NCBI RefSeq assembly: GCF_030272895.1
Contig: NZ_JALRNF010000075.1
Span: 1-7,604 of the forward strand
DNA from: Pseudomonas sp. BGr12
GTDB taxonomy: Bacteria > Pseudomonadota > Gammaproteobacteria > Pseudomonadales > Pseudomonadaceae
Reading direction: 5' to 3'
Length of the DNA: 7,604 nucleotides
The notes under the pieces: generated by a model
What the model saw: only the letters and a program-made list of their open reading frames with translations
What the model was told of the DNA's origin: nothing
Databases searched by the model: none
Translations under genes and position numbers: made by a program
Part shown: piece after piece, positions 1 to 5,942 of the stretch
Numbering within the stretch: the first letter of the stretch is position 1
Layout of the letters: the number at the start of each line of letters is the position of its first letter

Positions 1-42
1 CGGGGCAAGCCCGCTCCTACCTGTAGGAGCGGGCTTGCCCCG
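1..42. repeat. REP inverted pair (Pseudomonas repetitive extragenic palindrome)
   Basis: A perfect 20-bp inverted repeat (1-20 against 23-42) with a 2-nt centre. The arm CGGGGCAAGCCCGCTCCTAC is the classical P. putida/fluorescens REP. The left arm recurs exactly at 3150-3169. Such elements are intergenic and, as folded RNA, can act as 3' mRNA stabilisers or attenuators. The window starts at or inside the element, so another gene probably ends just to the left. The remaining bases to the first gene (43-111) hold only its leader. Confidence 0.9.
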
Positions 43-71
43 CGATAAACCCTCGCCTGCTCATCGCCTAC

Positions 72-77
72 TACACT
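72..77 (+). promoter_or_regulatory. candidate -10 box for the substrate-binding protein gene
   Basis: TACACT matches TATAAT at 4 of 6 positions, including the conserved first, second and last bases. It would place transcription start near 84, about 28 nt before the ATG. No good -35 hexamer sits 16-18 nt upstream, where REP-flank DNA lies. This is a weak prediction from position and sequence only. Confidence 0.2.
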
Positions 78-111
78 TGCCAGACTCCAGCCCCCCTGCG
101 AGCGAGGCCGC

Positions 112-1122
112 ATGAACCGACTCACCACCCTGCTGGGCAGCGCACTGCTCGCCCTGAGCCTTGTCAGCCACAGCCTTGCCGCCGACAAGACCACCCCCAT
201 CCACTTCGGCGACATCACCTGGGAAAGCGGCAGCCTGACCACCGAGATCCTGCGCCTGATCGTCGAGAAAGGTTACGGCTACCCCACCGACACCCTGCCC
301 GGCAGCACCGTCAGCATGGAAGTGGCCCTGGCCCGCAACGACATCCAGGTGATTGCCGAAGAATGGGCCGGCCGCAGCCCCGCCTGGGTCAAGGCCGAAC
401 AGGCCGGCCAGGTGTTCGCCATCGGCGATACGGTGAAAAACGCCGATGAGGGCTGGTACGTACCCGCCTTCGTGATCAAGGGCGATACCGCCCGCAATAT
501 CAAGCCCCTGGCCCCGGACCTTAAATCGGTCAACGATCTCAAGGATTACGCCCAGTTGTTCCGCGACCCGGAAGCCCCCGGCAAGGGTCGCTTCCTCAAC
601 AGCCCCAGCGGCTGGACCTCGGAAATCGTCAACAGCCAGAAGCTCAAGGCCTACGGCCTGGACGCGCTGTACGTGAACTTTCGCAGCGGCTCCGGCGCAG
701 CCCTCGATGCAGAGATCACCTCGTCGATCCGCCGCGGCAAGCCGGTGCTGTTCTACTACTGGTCGCCGACCCCGCTGATGGGCCGTTTCGAACTGGTGCG
801 TTTGCAAGAACCGCCGTTCGACCCCGAGGCCTGGAAAACCCTCACCGATGCCAGCCATCCCCACCCGCAAGGCAGCCAGTCGCTGCCGGCGAAGCTGTCC
901 ATTGGTGTCTCGGCACCGTTCAAGCAGCAGTATCCCGACCTGATCGAGCTGTTCGGCAAGGTCGACCTGCCGATCGACACGCTCAACCAGACCCTGGCGC
1001 AGATGAGCGAAACCCGGCAATCCCCCAAGGAGGCGGCCCGGCAGTTTCTCAAGGAGCACCCGCAGATCTGGAAAGCCTGGCTGCCCGCGGAACAGGCCGG
1101 CAAGGTTGAAGCAGGCCTGTGA
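112..1122 (+). CDS. Periplasmic substrate-binding protein, OpuAC/ProX family (glycine betaine/choline-type)
   Basis: 336-residue ABC-transporter binding protein that probably captures a quaternary ammonium compound (glycine betaine, choline, carnitine or similar) in the periplasm. Residues 1-23 form a signal peptide (basic MNR, hydrophobic core, SLA cleavage site). The mature part fits the OpuAC fold: it opens with ITWESGSLTTEIL (W37) and has EEWAGRSPAW (W85, W92), EGWYVPAF (W115), SGWTSEI (W168) and FYYWSPTP (Y215, Y216, W217). This is the spread of aromatic residues with which the family builds a cation-pi cage around a trimethylammonium head group. The ATG at 112 is preceded by a weak GAGCGAGG ribosome site. 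No permease or ATPase gene accompanies it, so it looks like an orphan binding protein. In Pseudomonas such orphans (CaiX, BetX) are known to dock on a shared Cbc core transporter; that this one does is inference. The exact ligand cannot be read from the sequence. Confidence 0.85.
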   Translation: MNRLTTLLGSALLALSLVSHSLAADKTTPIHFGDITWESGSLTTEILRLIVEKGYGYPTDTLPGSTVSMEVALARNDIQVIAEEWAGRSPAWVKAEQAGQVFAIGDTVKNADEGWYVPAFVIKGDTARNIKPLAPDLKSVNDLKDYAQLFRDPEAPGKGRFLNSPSGWTSEIVNSQKLKAYGLDALYVNFRSGSGAALDAEITSSIRRGKPVLFYYWSPTPLMGRFELVRLQEPPFDPEAWKTLTDASHPHPQGSQSLPAKLSIGVSAPFKQQYPDLIELFGKVDLPIDTLNQTLAQMSETRQSPKEAARQFLKEHPQIWKAWLPAEQAGKVEAGL

Positions 1123-1191
1123 AAGGCTTTCAACACCGCGGGATTGCAGCCATCATGGAGGCTTCCTCTTGCCCGGCACCGGAGCTTCCAG

Positions 1192-2058
1192 TTGTCACTC
1201 AAGGCCCTGCGCACCCTGGTCACCATCGCCCGTCATGGCACCTTTGCCCGTGCCGCCGACCTGCTCAGCCTGACGCCGTCAGCGGTCAGCCTGCATATCC
1301 GCAGCCTGGAGGAGGAGCTCAAGGTCACCCTGTTCGACCGCAGCCGGCGCCAGGTCAGCCTGACCGAGGCCGGGCACCTGGCCGTGGAGCGGGCTGAGGG
1401 GATCCTCGCCGCCTACGACGAGATGGCCGACGCCCTGATCAGTGGCCCGGGCCTGAGTGGACGCCTGAAGATCGGCGCCATCCAGACCGCTCTGGCCGGC
1501 CGCCTGCCCGCCGCCCTGGTGCGGATCAAGGCCGAGCATCCACACCTGCACATCAGCGTGCTCTCGGGGATGTCCGCGGAGCTTGCCCGGCGCGTCGAAG
1601 ACGGTGAACTGGATGCGGCCATCACCACCGAGCCGGTGGCCCCCTACCCGGCCAACCTGGACTTCACACCGCTCTACAGGAACCGCTTCTGGGCGGTGGC
1701 GGGCCCGGCGTTCGCTGGTATCGGCCTGCGTGAATTGCTGGCCAGCCAGCCCTTCCTGCGCTTCGACAAGCGTGCCTGGGCCGGGCGCATCATCGAGCAG
1801 GAGCTGCGCAAGCAGCAATTGCCGGTCAGCGAGCAGATGGAGCTGGACAGCCAGCAAGCCCTGACGCACATGGCCTCGATGGGGCTGGGCGTGGCCATCG
1901 TGCCACTCGCCGACGACGACCTTGAGCGCTTGCCCGCCGTGACCCTGCTGCCGTTCGGTGAACCTCAGTGCGTGCGCCACGTGGGTCTGCTCGAACACAC
2001 CAGCAGCCGCCGTCGTCACCTGACGGCAGTGCTGAAGACTGCCCTGGGCCAACCCTGA
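1192..2058 (+). CDS. LysR-type transcriptional regulator
   Basis: 288-residue LTTR. The N-terminal winged HTH (about residues 2-60) is clear: LKALRTLVTIARHGTFARAA, then the recognition-helix region LTPSAVSLHIRSLEEEL, and the wing LFDRSRRQVSLTEAG. A linker helix follows to about 88, then a periplasmic-binding-like effector domain (about 90-288) beginning RLKIGAIQT, with the usual late motif MASMGLGVAIVPL (227-239). I chose the TTG at 1192 because it gives the canonical LTTR start (x-x-LKAL) and has GGAG at 1181-1184, 7 nt upstream. A longer reading from TTG 1144 adds 16 non-family residues and has a poorer ribosome site. It begins 69 nt after the binding-protein gene on the same strand and is followed by a permease gene. 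That arrangement suggests it controls the neighbouring transport genes in response to a small effector, but the effector is unknown. Family assignment is firm; start and target are inferred. Confidence 0.88.
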   Translation: MSLKALRTLVTIARHGTFARAADLLSLTPSAVSLHIRSLEEELKVTLFDRSRRQVSLTEAGHLAVERAEGILAAYDEMADALISGPGLSGRLKIGAIQTALAGRLPAALVRIKAEHPHLHISVLSGMSAELARRVEDGELDAAITTEPVAPYPANLDFTPLYRNRFWAVAGPAFAGIGLRELLASQPFLRFDKRAWAGRIIEQELRKQQLPVSEQMELDSQQALTHMASMGLGVAIVPLADDDLERLPAVTLLPFGEPQCVRHVGLLEHTSSRRRHLTAVLKTALGQP

Positions 2059-2063
2059 AGTTT

Positions 2064-2084
2064 TTCTCAACGGTCGATTGAGAA
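2064..2084. promoter_or_regulatory. interrupted dyad TTCTCAA-N7-TTGAGAA, candidate regulator-binding site
   Basis: A 7-bp perfect inverted repeat with a 7-nt spacer lies just after the lysR stop and about 84 bp before the permease ATG. The size and spacing fit a dimeric regulator site. The pair separated by 11 bases is C/G rather than the T-N11-A of the textbook LysR box. A T-run (2092-2098) follows 7 nt later, so a weak intrinsic terminator for lysR is an alternative. However, the stem is AT-rich and the gap to the Ts is too long for a good one. Confidence 0.35.
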
Positions 2085-2110
2085 TTCTGCGTTTTTTTCT
2101 TTCAGTGCGA

Positions 2111-2122
2111 CAGGCTAGCCTG
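2111..2122. promoter_or_regulatory. perfect 12-bp palindrome upstream of the permease gene
   Basis: CAGGCTAGCCTG is self-complementary with no spacer and ends 45 nt before the permease ATG, where the core promoter or operator would be expected. No convincing -10/-35 pair is visible nearby, as would be normal for an activator-dependent promoter. Role as an operator is inference. Confidence 0.25.
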
Positions 2123-2167
2123 ATGTCCACGCCTATCCGCTAGTGCTGACTGACAGGGAAATGCCAG

Positions 2168-3088
2168 ATGTTGCAACTGATCCTCGCCACCATCGTCCCC
2201 ATCGCCTTGCTGATTGCCCTGGGAGGCTGGCTGCGGACCCGGGGCTTTCTTGGCGAGGCGTTCTGGCCGGCAGCGGAACGCCTGAGCTACTTCGTGCTCC
2301 TGCCGGCCTTGTTCGTCCACAGCCTGGCGACTGCCGACCTGAGTGGCTTGCCGGTGTTCGACATGGTGACCGTGCTGTTGCTCTCGACCCTGCTCGGCGC
2401 CTTCTTGCTGGTGCTGTGCAAAGGTCGGGTGGCCGGCGATGATGCCAGCTTCACCTCGGTTTTCCAGGGCGGCGTGCGCTTCAACAACTATATCGGCGCG
2501 ACCCTGGCCGCCGGGCTCTACGGCAGCGGCGGCATCGCCCTGGCCGCCGTGGCCAATGCCGCCATCGTGCCAGCCGTGAATGTGCTGTGTGTGATGGTCT
2601 TTGCCCGCTACAGCGGCAAGCAGAGTTCGTACCGGGCGGTGATCAAGGCGATCTTCAGCAACCCGCTGATCCTTGGCTGCATCATCGGCATCACCTTGCA
2701 CGTCACCGGCCTGGGCCTGCCGCCGGGCCTCGAACCGACCATCAAGGCACTGGGCCAGGCGGCCCTGCCGCTGGGCTTGCTGTGCGTCGGCGCAGCCCTG
2801 GGTGGCAATGCCCGGGGCCTGGGCACCCGACCGTTGCTGGCCGCCTCGCTGTTCAAGTTCGTGGTGTTGCCGCTGACCACCTGGGGCGTCTGCCGCCTGC
2901 TGGGCCTGAGCGGCCAGGCGGCGATTGTCGCCATCCTGTTCCAGGCTTTGCCGACAGCCTCTTCTTCCTATGTGATGGCCAGGCAAATGGGCGGTAATGC
3001 GCCGCTGATGGCCAACATCATCGCCTTGCAGACCGTGCTGGCAGCGCTGACGCTACCGGTGATGCTGAGCCTGATGATGCACCTGTAG
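2168..3088 (+). CDS. AEC-family (auxin efflux carrier-like) membrane transporter
   Basis: 306-residue, very hydrophobic inner-membrane permease of the AEC/BART type, with about ten membrane helices expected in two five-helix halves. Visible family marks are YFVLLPALFVHSLA (41-54) in helix 2, RFNNYIGATLA (104-114), the second-half start FSNPLILGCIIG (163-174), PLGLLCVGAAL (201-211), and LPTASSSYVMARQMGG (261-276). Bacterial AEC proteins move small organic acids (malate, malonate) or amino acids; the substrate here cannot be told. The ATG at 2168 has AGGGAA at 2155-2160 as a well-spaced ribosome site. It lies 109 bp after lysR on the same strand, behind two dyads, so control by that regulator is plausible. 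The stop codon TAG (3086-3088) lies inside a REP element. Confidence 0.88.
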   Translation: MLQLILATIVPIALLIALGGWLRTRGFLGEAFWPAAERLSYFVLLPALFVHSLATADLSGLPVFDMVTVLLLSTLLGAFLLVLCKGRVAGDDASFTSVFQGGVRFNNYIGATLAAGLYGSGGIALAAVANAAIVPAVNVLCVMVFARYSGKQSSYRAVIKAIFSNPLILGCIIGITLHVTGLGLPPGLEPTIKALGQAALPLGLLCVGAALGGNARGLGTRPLLAASLFKFVVLPLTTWGVCRLLGLSGQAAIVAILFQALPTASSSYVMARQMGGNAPLMANIIALQTVLAALTLPVMLSLMMHL

Positions 3089-3124
3089 GCGCGGCGGTGC
3101 GACGACCCGACTTGTCCCGCGATG
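3085..3124 (+). repeat. REP element, left member of a doublet (diverged)
   Basis: Begins GTAGGcGCGG and ends GACTTGtCCCGCGATG, both matching the Pseudomonas REP ends with single changes. The middle, GGTGCGACGACCCGA, is the longer-variant core. The element starts one base before the permease stop codon, so its first bases (GTAG) provide the TAG. Confidence 0.65.
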
Positions 3125-3144
3125 CGATGTAACTTGCGGGCCGC

Positions 3145-3169
3145 CATCGCGGGGCAAGCCCGCTCCTAC
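3145..3169 (-). repeat. REP element, right member of a doublet
   Basis: On the - strand this reads GTAGGAGCGGGCTTGCCCCG followed by CGATG. It is in inverted orientation to the element at 3085-3124, with a 20-nt spacer. Bases 3150-3169 are identical to 1-20. Together the pair fills the whole gap between the convergent permease and kinase genes (kinase stop at 3174-3176). It probably acts as the 3' structure for both transcripts. No separate U-run terminator is visible. Confidence 0.88.
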
Positions 3170-3173
3170 GTTG

Positions 3174-4496
3174 CTACGGAATTCGGCGGCGCGGCAATTC
3201 GATGCTGACCCGCAGGCCGCCGTACGGGCTTTCCTGCAAGGCCAGGCTGCCACCCCAGGCGTCGACGATGTCACGCACGATGCCCAGCCCCAGTCCATGG
3301 CCGTCGACCTGCTCATCCAGCCGCGTCCCCCGTTCGAGCACCTGTTCGCGCAAGTCCTCGGCAATCCCCGGACCATCATCGTCGATCAACAGCCGATAGT
3401 GCTGCGGATGTTCCTCGATGCTCAGTTGCACCAGGGTATCGGCCCATTTGCAGGCGTTGTCCAGCAGGTTGCCGAGCAACTCCAGCAGGTCCTCGCGGTC
3501 CCAGGGCAGGAGCAGCCCGGCAGGAACGCGCCGGCTCAGTTCCAGGCCTTCGCCATGGATCATACCCAGGGTCGACAACAGGCCCGGCAGCTCGGCATCG
3601 CAATCGAACTGCGCACCCGGCAAGGCATCTCCGGCCAGGCGCGCACGATTGAGCTCGCGGCTCAGGCGCTGCTGGATCTGCTCCAGTTGCTCGCGCAGTT
3701 GCACACGCACTTCGGGCAGCTCCTTGAGGCGCTCGCTAGATGCCAGGCTCAGCAGCACCGCCAGCGGCGTCTTCAGGGCATGCCCAAGGTTGCCCAGGGC
3801 ATTGCGTGAACGCCGCAGGCTGTCTTCGGTATGGGCCAGCAGGTGGTTGATCTGCGCGACCAGGGGCTCGAGCTCGCTGGGCACCTGGGTGTCGAGTTGC
3901 GTGCGCTTGCCCTGCTGCAACTGGGCGATCTGTTCCCGTGCACGTTCCAGCGGTCGCAATGAGCGGGTCACGGTGATGCGCTGCAACACCAGCACCAGTA
4001 TCAACGCAACCAGGCCCAGGCCCAGGCCGATCTGCTGCATGCGCCGGAACTGGTCACGTACCGGGGTGTAGTCCTGGGCGACACTGATGGCGATCGCCTG
4101 GCCGAAACGCCGATAGTCGCTGCGCAACACCAGCAACTGCTGGTTTTCCGGCCCCAGTTGCAGGTCGGTGTGCAGGCCGGCGGTGTCCGGCGCCGGCATG
4201 TCCAGGTCCCACAGTGAGCGCGATCGCCAGTTGCCGCCGTCGAAGTCGATGCGGAAGTAGTAGCCGGAAAACGGTCGTTTGTAGGCCGAGGAAATCCTTC
4301 GCTCATCCAGCTCAAGGCCGGTCTGCCCACGCACCAGGGCAACCAGCAGGTTCTCGCTCTCCTTGCGCAGGCCAGCCTCCAGGTAGCGTTGCAACCCTAC
4401 CTCGAACAACCACAGGCTGATCTGCGCCAGGGCCAGGCCCACCAGCACCAGTACCGCGACGAGGCCAAGGCTCAGGCGTGCCTGGATCGACTTCAC
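3174..4496 (-). CDS. Sensor histidine kinase of an OmpR-type two-component system
   Basis: 440-residue inner-membrane sensor kinase. TM1 is at about 9-30, the periplasmic sensor domain at about 31-155, TM2 at about 156-173, followed by a HAMP linker (about 174-227). The dimerisation/phosphoacceptor helix has [13 protein letters not shown] with H239. The ATP-binding domain has N-box [13 protein letters not shown] (N343, N347), G1 DDDGPGI (372-378) and G2 GHGLGLGI (399-406). All catalytic motifs are intact. Loss of the usual HEIRTPL in favour of HALKTPL is typical of the PhoQ/QseC-like group. The start is GTG, overlapping the regulator's stop by 4 nt (GTGA). The sensor domain contains ELDE (62-65), an ExxE motif of the kind used for iron binding in PmrB and BqsS, but not the RExxE reported for BqsS. 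By operon layout it may correspond to the P. aeruginosa BqsS/CarS Fe(II)/Ca-responsive kinase. That identity is not proven here, so I give no symbol. Confidence 0.9.
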   Translation of the reverse strand: MKSIQARLSLGLVAVLVLVGLALAQISLWLFEVGLQRYLEAGLRKESENLLVALVRGQTGLELDERRISSAYKRPFSGYYFRIDFDGGNWRSRSLWDLDMPAPDTAGLHTDLQLGPENQQLLVLRSDYRRFGQAIAISVAQDYTPVRDQFRRMQQIGLGLGLVALILVLVLQRITVTRSLRPLERAREQIAQLQQGKRTQLDTQVPSELEPLVAQINHLLAHTEDSLRRSRNALGNLGHALKTPLAVLLSLASSERLKELPEVRVQLREQLEQIQQRLSRELNRARLAGDALPGAQFDCDAELPGLLSTLGMIHGEGLELSRRVPAGLLLPWDREDLLELLGNLLDNACKWADTLVQLSIEEHPQHYRLLIDDDGPGIAEDLREQVLERGTRLDEQVDGHGLGLGIVRDIVDAWGGSLALQESPYGGLRVSIELPRRRIP

Positions 4497-5161
4497 TCGC
4501 TACTCCCGGCGTAAAGGTAACCCTGGCCACGGCGGGTCTCGATGACGCTGCGGCCGAGCTTGCGGCGCAGGTGATTGACGTGGACCTCCAGCACATTGGA
4601 GTCGCGCTCGGTCTCGCCGTCATACAGGTGCTCGGCCAGGTGGCTCTTGGACAGGATCTGCCGGGGATGCAGCATGAAGTAACGCAGCAAGCGAAACTCG
4701 GCCGCCGTCAGCTGGATATCGACGCCGTCACGGGTCACACACTGGCGCCCCTCGTCCAGTTGCAGGCCGGCCGCTTCCAGGGTCGGCTGGTTGGCCAGGC
4801 CACGGGCCCGGCGCAACAACGACTGCACGCGCAGCAGCAGCTCCTCGGGGTGAAACGGCTTGCTCAGGTAGTCGTCGGCACCGGCCTTCAGGCCTTCGAT
4901 GCGCTCGGCCCAGGAGCTGCGCGCCGTCAGGATCAACACCGGTGTTGCCAGACCTGAAGCCCGCCATTGGGCCAGCACCTCAAGCCCCGGCAACCCGGGC
5001 AGGCCCAGGTCGAGGATGATCAGGTCATAGGGCTCGCTGGCACCCTGGTAGACCGCGTCGCGGCCATCGGCCAGCCAGTCCACCGCGTAGCCCTGGCGTT
5101 GCAGGCCTTGAGTCAGCTCGTCGGCCAGCGGCACGTTGTCCTCGACCAGTAACAGGCGCAT
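4493..5161 (-). CDS. OmpR/PhoB-family DNA-binding response regulator
   Basis: 222-residue cytoplasmic transcription factor, the partner of the downstream kinase. The receiver domain (1-about 115) has the acidic pair E7-D8, phosphoacceptor D51 ([10 protein letters not shown]), switch threonine T79 (ILTAR) and K101 (LSKPF). The winged-helix effector domain (about 128-218) shows [16 protein letters not shown], the recognition-helix segment [17 protein letters not shown] and the terminal wing [12 protein letters not shown], so it should bind direct repeats about 11 bp apart as a tandem dimer. The ATG shares one base with the stop of the PepSY gene before it (TGATG). The 3' end overlaps the kinase start by 4 nt, implying translational coupling through the pair. 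Layout resembles BqsR (CarR) of P. aeruginosa. A candidate site for it lies upstream of the operon at 5841-5856. Confidence 0.92.
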   Translation of the reverse strand: MRLLLVEDNVPLADELTQGLQRQGYAVDWLADGRDAVYQGASEPYDLIILDLGLPGLPGLEVLAQWRASGLATPVLILTARSSWAERIEGLKAGADDYLSKPFHPEELLLRVQSLLRRARGLANQPTLEAAGLQLDEGRQCVTRDGVDIQLTAAEFRLLRYFMLHPRQILSKSHLAEHLYDGETERDSNVLEVHVNHLRRKLGRSVIETRRGQGYLYAGSSE

Positions 5162-5475
5162 CAGTCATCTTCCTCGTCTTTGAGTAACACCCCATTGGTG
5201 GCATCGAGCTTGATCTCGCGCACCACTCCTGCGGGGGTCAACAACTCGACCTCGTATTCAAGGCGGCCGTGCTTCTCTTCCAGTTCCGCTTCCAGCAACG
5301 TCGCCCCGGGATAGCGTCCCAGGGCATCGTTGAGCAGTTGCTCCAGCGGCAGGATAACGCCCTGCTGGCGCAGTTTCAGGGCTTCATCCTGATCGAGGTC
5401 GCGGGCCTGGGCCTGCGAGCAGAGGGCCAACAGCGCAGCGAATACCGCCTGTGCTGTTCGCAATCGAAGGGTCAT
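5161..5475 (-). CDS. Small secreted PepSY-domain protein (second of a tandem pair)
   Basis: 104 residues. A signal peptide (1-24: basic MTLRLR, hydrophobic core, AQA cleavage site) directs it to the periplasm. C19 is not a lipoprotein site, because L18 occupies the -1 position. The mature part is one PepSY-like unit: a helix (about 26-54), [16 protein letters not shown] (55-70), then the beta-strand run [11 protein letters not shown] and [15 protein letters not shown]. It ends in an acidic tail KDEEDD. It aligns along its length with the upstream PepSY protein (PGAT, ELE, GR, Y-x-VEL, D-A-x-x-G at matching places), so the two probably arose by tandem duplication. The start shares one base with the upstream stop (TAATG). 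PepSY domains are often found with envelope sensors and can inhibit peptidases or bind partner proteins. A periplasmic accessory role to the kinase is inferred from the operon only. Confidence 0.85.
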   Translation of the reverse strand: MTLRLRTAQAVFAALLALCSQAQARDLDQDEALKLRQQGVILPLEQLLNDALGRYPGATLLEAELEEKHGRLEYEVELLTPAGVVREIKLDATNGVLLKDEEDD

Positions 5476-5783
5476 TACTTGTCCTGGGCGTCCTTGAGGA
5501 TTTCACCGGTCTTGGCGTCCATGTCCACGTCCCACTCGACGTTCTGGGCATCACGCAGCTCGACCTTGTAGATGTAGCGGCCATACTCGTCTTCCAGCTC
5601 GGAATCGGTGACGGTGGCGCCCGGGTGCTTGGCGACAGCGGCAGCCTTGAGCTCGTCCAGGGACTTGATGGTCTTGGCATTGACCAGTTTCACGACTTCA
5701 TCGGGTTGTACGTCCTTGGCCAGGGCAACATTGGCGCCGAGGGCAAGGGCAGCAGCGGCGAACAGGGCAGTCAAAGTCTTCAT
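5475..5783 (-). CDS. Small secreted PepSY-domain protein (first gene of the two-component operon)
   Basis: 102 residues with a clear type I signal peptide (1-22: MK, alanine/leucine core, ALA cleavage site). The mature 80-residue protein is a single PepSY unit: helix about 28-52, HPGATVTDSELEDEYG (53-68), RYIYKVELRD (69-78) and VEWDVDMDAKTGEIL (82-96). The D85-D87-D89 run resembles a calcium loop, but a D-A-K-T-G turn is ordinary for PepSY domains. The ATG is preceded by GGAGAG with good spacing. It is first in the operon, directly behind the candidate response-regulator site. Small periplasmic PepSY proteins coded ahead of a response regulator and kinase recall what I remember of BqsP/BqsQ in P. 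aeruginosa. Probable role: periplasmic modulator or feedback target of the kinase (inference). Confidence 0.87.
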   Translation of the reverse strand: MKTLTALFAAAALALGANVALAKDVQPDEVVKLVNAKTIKSLDELKAAAVAKHPGATVTDSELEDEYGRYIYKVELRDAQNVEWDVDMDAKTGEILKDAQDK

Positions 5784-5804
5784 GGGGTCTCTCCGTCGAG
5801 ATCA

Positions 5805-5835
5805 ATAATGTGTCTACGGGGCCTAGAGTAACCAA
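5805..5835 (-). promoter_or_regulatory. candidate core promoter of the PepSY/two-component operon
   Basis: On the - strand, TTGGTT (5835-5830) can serve as -35 and CATTAT (5810-5805) as -10, but the spacer is 19 bp. A suboptimal core of this kind would fit a promoter needing an OmpR-family activator bound just upstream. TACTCT (5830-5825) is an alternative -10. Low confidence. Confidence 0.25.
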
Positions 5836-5840
5836 CCGAA

Positions 5841-5856
5841 CTTAATTGAAGCTGAA
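5841..5856 (-). promoter_or_regulatory. direct-repeat site TTCAG-N6-TTAAG, candidate binding site for the operon's response regulator
   Basis: On the - strand the bases read TTCAG (5856-5852), six bases CTTCAA, then TTAAG (5845-5841); a degenerate third unit TGGTT (5834-5830) keeps the 11-bp period. OmpR-family regulators bind such 11-bp-spaced repeats. The published P. aeruginosa BqsR site, TTAAG-N6-TTAAG, and the PmrA box, which is built on the same TTAA core, differ by a single base here. The site ends 57 nt before the first PepSY start, a suitable place for autoactivation. Confidence 0.45.
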
Positions 5857-5910
5857 AACAACTGGCGACATGATAGCGCACCCCTGCCCCACAACCGGAC
5901 CGCTGTTCTT

Positions 5911-5916
5911 TATAAT
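5911..5916 (+). promoter_or_regulatory. consensus -10 box (TATAAT) of the patatin-like gene
   Basis: A perfect TATAAT lies 26 nt before the ATG at 5943, predicting transcription start near 5923 and a leader of about 20 nt. The -35 region (CCCACA at 5888-5893, 17-bp spacer) is weak. The position also rules out the in-frame TTG at 5916 as the gene start, because it overlaps the -10. Confidence 0.55.
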
Positions 5917-5942
5917 TGCCGGCTCCAGACAGCGAGGCCCGT

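Noticed and set aside
61..1059. Long open frame on the - strand opposite the binding protein gene
   Set aside because: It is a shadow of the high-GC + strand gene: composition is G/A/V-rich with no family motif, and the + strand frame has a signal peptide and recognisable domain.
2102..2986. Long open frame on the - strand opposite the AEC permease
   Set aside because: The translation is Q/G/H-rich and low in complexity, as expected for the complement of a hydrophobic GC-rich gene; the permease frame carries family motifs.
3171..3809. Open + strand frames opposite the kinase and regulator (also 4478-4957)
   Set aside because: No motifs, and the - strand frames carry all catalytic motifs of kinase and response regulator.
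5514..5531. EF-hand-like calcium loop in the first PepSY protein (D85-x-D87-x-D89)
   Set aside because: A D-A-K-T-G turn is a normal PepSY feature; the glycine and glutamate are not at EF-hand positions.
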